Shown here piece after piece: positions 57,817 to 64,000 of a stretch of DNA of 64,000 nucleotides (the first letter of the stretch is position 1; every line of letters begins with the position of its first letter). The notes beneath the pieces are model-generated. The model saw only the letters and a program-made list of their open reading frames with translations. It did not search any database and had not been told where the DNA came from. A program made the position numbers and the translations under genes. This DNA comes from Daphnia pulex (taxonomy: Eukaryota > Arthropoda > Branchiopoda > Diplostraca > Daphniidae): assembly GCF_021134715.1 (NCBI RefSeq), contig NC_060028.1:4920501-4984500 (forward strand). The letters are read 5' to 3'.

Positions 57817-59890
57817 GTTATATGAAAAGCAGCGAAGAAAGAGTTGCCTTGGATAATGCATTCCAACATAGGCAATCTGCTGTTGAAGAAATTCCAATTG
57901 TTATTGATGGCAAAGAATATTGGACTGATGATGTTCATTTATCAGACAATGGTATTCTATTTCTTCCGTTTTAAACCACATTTATTGACGTGCTTATTGT
58001 GTTGTTTTTTTATATATTAAATTGCAGCTTTCTACCCATCAGAAAAAGATCGCGAAATTCTGCTATGCTACTCCCGTAATTTACTATTTTAAAAAGGTGT
58101 TATTTTTGTTTCTTAATTTTTTATTTCCATGGAATTAGGAACTACTTCAAAAAGCTATTGGCGTTTCAATTGAAAGCCAGAAGCGCGTGGGAGAAGGTTC
58201 CTTTGAATAAAAAAGTTGATATTTTTTTTAAAGCGGGAGATTTGGTTTCCACAAAATATCGTAGTCAACTCAATGCATCTACCATGCTGGGACAAGGCAA
58301 AGCAGTTTTTCAAGCTGAACTTGATGCAGCTTGTGAATTAGCCGATTTTTTGCGGTAAAACAAATATAGAACATATTGGTAATCATGACGTTACTTAAGA
58401 AGTTTTATCAAAATAGATTTATTGCAGAGTTTGCTCAACGATTGTATGATTATCAACCAGTAAACGTTGATCCTTCGATACAAAATTCGGTAAAATATTT
58501 ATTTACATTAAAGAAACCATAAACTTCAAGATTAACTTAATTCATGTGTAGATTCGACATAGAGGGTTGGAAGGATTTATCGCCGCTATTTCTCCATTCA
58601 ATTTCCGAGCCATTGGAGGAAACCTTGCATATGCCCCTGCGATTATGGTACTCTTCAACTATTCTTTATTTAAGAATTTATGGATGTTTTGAATGGTTTT
58701 GTGATTAGGGAAATGTTGTTCTGTGGAAACCCTCTGACACAGCATTGTTGTCGAACTATATAGTATTCCGATTGATGGAAGAAAGTGGAATTCCTCCTGG
58801 CGTAGTGAATTTCTTGCCTGCAGAAGGTCCTACTTTTGGACGAGCGATTACCAACTCGACGCATCTAAGTGCCATAATTTTCACAGGATCTGTTCTGTAA
58901 TATTTTTAGATACCTGATGGTACCGACGAAATTCTATTGTTATTTTTGTTTGGAAACAGGACAGTCCACTGGTTGTGGAAGCAAGTAGGAGAAAATGTTG
59001 ACCGCTTCCGGAATTTGCCGCGTTTGGTTGGCGAGTGCGGAGGGAAGAATTACCATTTGGTTCATTCATCTGCAATTGTGGAGCACGTTGTCAATTCTAC
59101 CTTTCGTGGCGCTTTTGAGTATTCCGGACAAAAGTGTTCGGCAACGTCAAGGTTATATGTCCCATCCTCATTATGGAAACAGGTTAGATCTATTTAGTGT
59201 CACACATTAATTTAATACTCTACGATAAAATCAATTTATTACATTTTCTAGATAAAGGAAGGGCTAATCGAGGGTATGAAGCAAATGAAAATTGGTCCAG
59301 TCACCGACTTTGACTCATTTACGTCTTCGGTCATTGATAGTCGAGCTTATGAGCGCATAACCTCTTACAGATAAGCACGCCGAACAGTCACCGGATCTGC
59401 AGATTATTGCTGGCGGGTAGCGAAATAAAAGTGTCGGGTATTTTATACATCCAACCCGAGTAGGAACTAAAAATCCTCGTGATCGCATAATGGTGGAAGA
59501 AATTTTCGGACCCGCTTTCACCGCCTTCGTTTATGACGACAGCGCACTAGAAGAAACATTAGACCTAATTGATTCTTCTACGTCCTTTGCTTTAACGGGG
59601 GCAGTTTTTGCAGAGGATAGAGAATTTCTCGTTCAAGCTGCCGAGCGACTGAAAATGTCCTCTGGAAATTTCTACATTAACGATAAATCGACTGGTGCTG
59701 TTGTTGGACAGCAACCTTTTGGAGGAGGTCTATTATCAGGTAAGAAGAGTAAAACTATTACAAATGTATCAACATTTCCTTACTTTTTTAAAATAAATAT
59801 TTAGGAACCAATGACAAAGCTGGAAGCCCTCACTATTTACTTCGGTGGACAAGCCCACAGTCCATTAAACAATACTTTAATCATTTCTTC
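57817..59890 (+). pseudogene. ALDH4A1: ALDH4A1 (delta-1-pyrroline-5-carboxylate dehydrogenase), broken copy with introns
   Basis: The functional enzyme oxidises glutamate semialdehyde/P5C to glutamate in mitochondria, the second step of proline breakdown. Exons align in order with animal ALDH4A1. 57817-57951: EERVALDNAFQHRQSAVEEI. 58028 onward and ~58139-58356: FYPSEKDREI, then STMLGQGKAVFQAELDAACE. ~58428-58490: QRLYDYQPVNVDPS. 58552-58648: GLEGFIAAISPFNFRAIGGN. 58709-58896: NVVLWKPSDTALLSNYIVFR and IIFTGSV. 58960-59182: LPRLVGECGGKNYHLVHSSA and FEYSGQKCSATSRLYVP with the catalytic Cys. ~59252-59740: EEIFGPAFTAFVYD, SGNFYINDKSTGAVVGQQPF. 59804 onward: GTNDKAGSPHYLLRWTSPQ. Introns are ~55-85 bp. 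Damage: a stop in LLCYSRNLLF, a frameshift near 58180, a frameshift near 59368 and a stop at about 59417. The N-terminus with the transit peptide is absent. Recently dead copy. Confidence 0.85.
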
Positions 59891-60680
59891 TTCTTTCGTT
59901 CACTACACACACTCGTACACTTCAGCTCACTGTGTCACAACTGTCTTCTTTACCGTATTAAACCGGTTTCCAATCATGGGTAAATATTCATTTTATTTTT
60001 AGTTGTGAATCAATTTTATCTCATTGTTGGTTGTTGACAAGAACATTACATTTTTAAACTGTATTGTTTCATTGATTAGATAGCGCTGATATGTGTTGTA
60101 TTGTTGAAGGCTGGGTCGACCACGGGTGCACTGATGTCTCCTGGATATGGCCGATACCAAATCACCACAAGCTGCCATACTTCACAACAAGAAGGTCTTC
60201 AAGTACTACACCACTGTGGGACGGAATATTACAAGACTATGTATGCTGCTACTTTCTACTACACCAAGGCCCCTAATCCCCTACTGGTTGTCTACTGAAA
60301 TCACCTCCATACTCAAGTTTGAAAAAATAAGTTTTGATTTTCGCAACAATTTTATTTAATTTTCTAAAAATAAAACATTCATGGTTCCGATGTGTGATAA
60401 ACTGTTATAATTAAATAAATTGTTTTCTACTGCCAAATAGTGTATTTTTTAATATAATCATGAATGGTGTACAGACCTGAAAAATGTCTGTTTCTAGTCT
60501 GTAAAATAGTCAACTCAACGCTGCTTTTTGGGATTGGGAAAATGATGTTGTTCGAGCAAATAGATAATTTTCCATTTCTAGTAGTGTTAATGCAAAAATT
60601 ACACGTGGAGGTTTTTTTTCGTTAGGATCCACTCCCCGGCGTTTAAAAAATGCCCGAAGGACATTACCGAAGGAATCTTG
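59890..60680. other. Unassigned tail of the insert
   Basis: No domain recognised; AT-rich with an AATAAA signal near 60370. Ends at the return of the tRNA unit. Confidence 0.4.
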
Positions 60681-61012
60681 TTGTACAACAGTACGTTATT
60701 ACGCCAGGCTGTCGGAGGGTGCTGTACATGTTCGTTGCAAATCGTTATTTCTTCAAGTCACCGCCATTGCCACTTCAAAGTATGTCTGTTTGCATCCATC
60801 CCAAATACATCCGAGGGACACTATATCTTGGAAACAGCCTACAATTAGCAAACAACACTTTCGTAGTGGCGAGCACAACCCCATCGACGTAAAAACCATA
60901 ATCGACGTAAACACCACAACCCTTTCTATCCTTTTCAAAACGAAGCACAGTTTAGTATTTTGCTCTTTCTAAAGTTTGACATGAATTTTTTCAAGAGGTA
61001 AAATGAAACAAA

Positions 61013-61085
61013 TGCCCCGAGTGAGGTTCGAACTCACGACCTCGAGATTATGAGACTCGCGCGCTGCCTACTGCGCTATCGTGGC
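61013..61085 (-). tRNA. tRNA-Met-CAT: tRNA-Met(CAT), unit E
   Basis: Full length, anticodon CAT; one acceptor change (GCCACGA). Confidence 0.85.
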
Positions 61086-61149
61086 GGCCATCGTCCTTGA
61101 ACGCTATAACAAAGTGGTACCAACTGTCTTCCTTGAAACGCAAGTAAAT

Positions 61150-61222
61150 CGAGCTTGCCAGTAGTCGAACCTGGAATCTCCTGATCCGTAGTCAGGCGCG
61201 TTATCCATTGCGCCGCAAACCC
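61150..61222 (-). tRNA. tRNA-Arg-ACG: tRNA-Arg(ACG), unit E
   Basis: Full length, anticodon ACG; one T-stem and one D-arm-side change relative to unit F. Confidence 0.82.
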
Positions 61223-61520
61223 ATGTTATACGACGAACGATACTAATTGAAAGAAACAACTACTTGTTTTGAACAGAAAGTGATCAGGTTTGAATCATGT
61301 CTTTACTAGTGAAGTCATGTTTTAAGCCTTTAAACAAACCCCATGTTACACGACGAACAATACTAATTGTAAGAAACAACTACTTGTTTTGGACAGAAAG
61401 TGATCAGGTTTGAATCATGTCTTTACTAGTGAAGTCATGTTTTAAGCCTTTAACAAGAATTGAATTTATTATTACTGTTCATACGATCTTCACTTGAATT
61501 GTTGATAGGGAGGTAATACA

Positions 61521-61593
61521 GCCCGGTTAGCTCAGACGGTAGAGCGCGGGACTTTTAATCCTGAGGTCGAGGGTTCAAGTCCCTCATCGGGCG
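61521..61593 (+). tRNA. tRNA-Lys-TTT: tRNA-Lys(TTT), unit E
   Basis: Intact cloverleaf: acceptor GCCCGGT/ATCGGGC, anticodon stem CGGGA/TCCTG, loop CTTTTAA, T-arm GAGGG/CCCTC. Confidence 0.95.
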
Positions 61594-61719
61594 TGAAACG
61601 TGGGATGTGTACTAGATATGTGGTGGTGTTCGATACGGGATAATTATTCTGTAATTCAATGGTGCAGATAAACTGAGATAATCTGGCTTTAGATGAAAAA
61701 CGTTAAGGAATAAAATGTC

Positions 61720-61801
61720 GACGAGGTGACCGAGCGGTTAAGGTGATGGACTGCTAATCCATTGTGCATTGCACGCATGGGTTCGAATCCCATCCTCGTC
61801 G
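61720..61801 (+). tRNA. tRNA-Ser-GCT: tRNA-Ser(GCT), unit E
   Basis: Intact 82-nt class II tRNA: acceptor GACGAGG/CCTCGTC, anticodon loop CTGCTAA, long variable arm. Confidence 0.95.
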
Positions 61802-61921
61802 AAAGGAGTAGTTAGGGATATTGGCAACTGTAACGCACTCCAATTGCTATGCAGTGATCAGAGGTTCATAGCATTTCAATGTAGAAACTTAGTCTTCAAG
61901 CCACGGTAGGAAATTTATCAA

Positions 61922-61993
61922 GGTTCTATGGTGTAATGGTTAGCACTTCAGACTCTGACTCTGACAATCTGAGTTCAAATCTCAGTAGGACCT
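61922..61993 (+). tRNA. tRNA-Gln-CTG: tRNA-Gln(CTG), unit E
   Basis: Intact 72-nt cloverleaf, anticodon CTG, TTTT immediately downstream. Confidence 0.95.
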
Positions 61994-62440
61994 ATTTTAC
62001 TAGATAGCGAGATCGTTGCAAGAAAGGCCAGTCAAGACTTTTTCCCACAGTGCAACCCTCTCTTTTATAGTTTATGCACTGCGTTGCTGATGGATTAGGG
62101 TACTTGATTATGGTGAGTTATTGTACAACAGTACGTTATTACGCCAGGCTGTCGGAGGGTGCTGTACATGTTCGTTGCAAATCGTTATTTCTTCAAGTCA
62201 CCGCCATTGCCACTTCAAAGTATGTCTGTTTGCATCCATCCCCAAATACATCCGAGGGACACTATATCTTGCAAACAGCCTACAATTAGCAAACAACACT
62301 TTCGTAGTGGCGAGCACAACCCCATCGACGTAAAAACCATAATCGACGTAAACACCACAACCCTTTCTATCCTTTTCAAAACGAAGCACAGTTTAGTATT
62401 TTGCTTTTTCTAAAGTTTGACTTGAATTTTTTCAAGAGGT

Positions 62441-62444
62441 AAAA
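62441..62444 (-). terminator. Pol III T4 terminator after tRNA-Met (unit F)
   Basis: TTTT on the minus strand, about 10 nt past the Met gene. It is the first T4 met by transcription starting at Arg 62663. Confidence 0.75.
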
Positions 62445-62453
62445 TGAAACAAA

Positions 62454-62526
62454 TGCCCCGAGTGAGGTTCGAACTCACGACCTCGAGATTATGAGACTCG
62501 CGCGCTGCCTACTGCGCTATCGAGGC
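62454..62526 (-). tRNA. tRNA-Met-CAT: tRNA-Met(CAT), unit F
   Basis: Intact elongator-type Met tRNA: acceptor GCCTCGA/TCGGGGC, loop CTCATAA, T-arm GTGAG/CTCAC. Confidence 0.95.
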
Positions 62527-62590
62527 GGCCATCGTCCTTGAACGCTATAACAAAGTGGTACCAACTGTCTTCCTTGAAACGCAAGTAAAT

Positions 62591-62663
62591 CGAGCTTGCC
62601 AGGAGTCGAACCTGGAATCTCCTGATCCGTAGTCAGGCGCGTTATCCATTGCGCCACAAACCC
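62591..62663 (-). tRNA. tRNA-Arg-ACG: tRNA-Arg(ACG), unit F
   Basis: Intact: anticodon arm GACTACGGATC, T-arm CCAGG/CCTGG with GTTCGA B-box. No T4 between it and Met downstream. Confidence 0.95.
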
Positions 62664-62960
62664 ATGTTATACGACGAACAATACTAATTGAAAGAAACAA
62701 CTACTTGTTTTGAACAGAAAGTGATCAGGTTTGAATCATGTCTTTACTAGTGAAGTCATGTTTTAAGCCTTTAAACAAACCCCATGTTACACGACGAACA
62801 ATACTAATTGTAAGAAACAACTACTTGTTTTGGACAGAAAGTGATCAGGTTTGAATCATGTCTTTACTAGTGAAGTCATGTTTTAAGCCTTTAACAAGAA
62901 TTGAATTTATTATTACTGTTCATACGATCTTCACTGAATTGTTGATAGGGAGGTAATACA

Positions 62961-63033
62961 GCCCGGTTAGCTCAGACGGTAGAGCGCGGGACTTTTAATC
63001 CTGAGGTCGAGGGTTCAAGTCCCTCATCGGGCG
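62961..63033 (+). tRNA. tRNA-Lys-TTT: tRNA-Lys(TTT), unit F
   Basis: Identical to unit E. First gene of the presumed Lys-Ser-Gln transcription unit. Confidence 0.95.
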
Positions 63034-63159
63034 TGAAACGTGGGATGTGTACTAGATATGTGGTGGTGTTCGATACGGGATAATTATTCTGTAATTCAAT
63101 GGTGCAGATAAACTGAGATAATCTGGCTTTAGATGAAAAACGTTAAGGAATAAAATGTC

Positions 63160-63241
63160 GACGAGGTGACCGAGCGGTTAAGGTGATGGACTGCTAATCC
63201 ATTGTGCATTGCACGCATGGGTTCGAATCCCATCCTCGTCG
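63160..63241 (+). tRNA. tRNA-Ser-GCT: tRNA-Ser(GCT), unit F
   Basis: Identical to unit E; 126 nt after Lys with no T4 in between. Confidence 0.95.
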
Positions 63242-63361
63242 AAAGGAGTAGTTAGGGATATTGGCAACTGTAACGCACTCCAATTGCTATGCAGTGATCA
63301 GAGGTTCATAGCATTTCAATGTAGAAACTTAGTCTTCAAGCCACGGTAGGAAATTTATCAA

Positions 63362-63433
63362 GGTTCTATGGTGTAATGGTTAGCACTTCAGACTCTGACT
63401 CTGACAATCTGAGTTCAAATCTCAGTAGGACCT
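63362..63433 (+). tRNA. tRNA-Gln-CTG: tRNA-Gln(CTG), unit F
   Basis: Identical to unit E; 120 nt after Ser with no T4 in between. Confidence 0.95.
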
Positions 63434-63434
63434 A

Positions 63435-63438
63435 TTTT
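63435..63438 (+). terminator. Pol III T4 terminator after tRNA-Gln (unit F)
   Basis: TTTT one base past the Gln gene: the only T4 on the plus strand from the Lys gene onward, apart from the one inside the Lys anticodon loop. The same site follows every Gln copy. Confidence 0.8.
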
Positions 63439-63893
63439 ACTAGATAGCGAGATCGTTGCAAGAAAGGCCAGTCAAGACTTTTTCCCACAGTGCAACCCTC
63501 TCTTTTATAGTTTATGCACTGCGTTGCTGATGGATTAGGGTACTTGATTATGGTGAGTTATTGTACAACAGTACGTTATTACGCCAGGCTGTCGGAGGGT
63601 GCTGTACATGTTCGTTGCAAATCGTTATTTCTTCAAGTCACCGCCATTGCCACTTCAAAGTATGTCTGTTTGCATCCATCCCCAAATACATCCGAGGGAC
63701 ACTATATCTTGCAAACAGCCTACAATTAGCAAACAACACTTTCGTAGTGGCGAGCACAACCCCATCGACGTAAAAACCATAATCGACGTAAACACCACAA
63801 CCCTTTCTATCCTTTTCAAAACGAAGCACAGTTTAGTATTTTGCTCTTTCTAAAGTTTGACTTGAATTTTTTCAAGAGGTAAAATGAAACAAA

Positions 63894-63966
63894 TGCCCCG
63901 AGTGAGGTTCGAACTCACGACCTCGAGATTATGAGACTCGCGCGCTGCCTACTGCGCTATCGAGGC
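63894..63966 (-). tRNA. tRNA-Met-CAT: tRNA-Met(CAT), unit G
   Basis: Identical to unit F; the rest of its unit lies past the window end. Confidence 0.95.
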
Positions 63967-64000
63967 GGCCATCGTCCTTGAACGCTATAACAAAGTGGTA

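Larger units (their letters stand above)
56099..60680. other. 4.58-kb insert in the tRNA array carrying host gene fragments
   Basis: The unit sequence GGTGAGTTATTGTACAACAG is interrupted after GGTGAGTTA and resumes exactly with TTGTACAACAG at 60681, with nothing lost. No target-site duplication longer than 1-2 bases and no terminal inverted repeats are visible. Contents: a 5' non-coding part (56100-56730), duplicated Ig-like exon segments, a broken ALDH4A1 copy and an unassigned tail (59890-60680). It could be a captured or translocated host segment. Confidence 0.85.
42835..64000. repeat. Tandem array of a ~1.44-kb unit with five tRNA genes (continues past window)
   Basis: Unit order: Met(CAT) minus, Arg(ACG) minus, ~300-bp divergent spacer, Lys(TTT) plus, Ser(GCT) plus, Gln(CTG) plus, then ~550 bp without tRNAs. 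The Lys genes start at 43427, 52621, 54057, 55499, 61521 and 62961, so neighbouring units are spaced 1436-1442 bp. Six units are seen and a seventh starts with Met at 63894. The array is interrupted by a 7.87-kb element (44381-52249) and a 4.58-kb insert (56099-60680). The spacer between Arg and Lys holds a ~120-bp direct duplication (single in the 52.4-kb unit). The left edge at ~42835 is an abrupt join to a BEL fragment. Confidence 0.95.

Noticed and set aside
56099-60680. Helitron with standard ends
   Set aside because: The A/T insertion site and a 5' TC would fit, but the 3' end lacks a recognisable CTRR with upstream hairpin, so it is kept only as a hypothesis.

Overview
This is a gene-poor, repeat-rich stretch of an arthropod nuclear genome, most likely a crustacean such as Daphnia. 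That placement is an inference from three things: broken copies of animal genes (neurofibromin and the mitochondrial proline-catabolic dehydrogenase ALDH4A1) with very short introns of about 60-90 bp, eukaryotic tRNA genes with internal Pol III promoters, and a mix of BEL/Pao, Gypsy, DIRS-like, CR1/L2-like, Tc1/mariner and Tnp2/DUF4806 elements. I see no host protein gene that looks intact; almost everything is a mobile element, a gene fragment or a tRNA repeat.

Layout. 1-5.4 kb: non-coding, with one 560-bp inverted-repeat element. 5.4-11.6 kb: a broken BEL/Pao retrotransposon on the minus strand, followed by the 3' end of a LINE (11.9-12.5 kb). 12.6-18.1 kb: a decayed two-gene DNA transposon made of a Tnp2-like transposase (minus) and a divergent DUF4806 gene (plus). 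18.2-19.05 kb: a TTAA-flanked foldback element. 19.2-20.4 kb: a decayed fragment of Nf1, bracketed by two copies of the 3' end of the DUF4806 gene. 20.7-26 kb: mostly unassigned. 26-29.4 kb: retroelement fossils, including a minus-strand DIRS-like reverse transcriptase. 29.3-37.8 kb: a plus-strand DIRS-like element interrupted by a Gypsy element with two LTRs. 38.1-39.15 kb: three tandem repeats. 39.2-42.8 kb: the 5' half of a second BEL/Pao element.

From 42.8 kb to the window end lies a tandem array of a ~1.44-kb unit carrying five tRNA genes: Met(CAT) and Arg(ACG) on minus, Lys(TTT), Ser(GCT) and Gln(CTG) on plus. Termination signals (T4) occur only after Gln on plus and only after Met on minus, so each unit looks like a divergent pair of polycistronic Pol III units, Lys-Ser-Gln and Arg-Met. 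One Lys copy has anticodon TTA, which would read the UAA stop codon. The left units are decayed; the three right-hand ones look intact and nearly identical. The array is broken twice: by a 7.87-kb element (44381-52249), and by a 4.58-kb insert (56099-60680) that carries a broken ALDH4A1 copy and two copies of a partial Ig-domain segment.

The 7.87-kb element is the most unusual object here. It sits in the T-arm/B-box of a tRNA-Met gene with a perfect 6-bp target-site duplication. It has long inverted arms with 176-bp subterminal tandem repeats (five on the left, two on the right), 'CCTCCGGCGGTAAATT' repeats and tRNA-like sequences. A nested 942-bp mariner palindrome lies in its left arm. A 3.5-kb non-coding core is packed with palindromes such as GCTAGATCTAGC and TAGCGCTA. 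Target choice and TSD length fit the Dada superfamily, but no transposase is visible.
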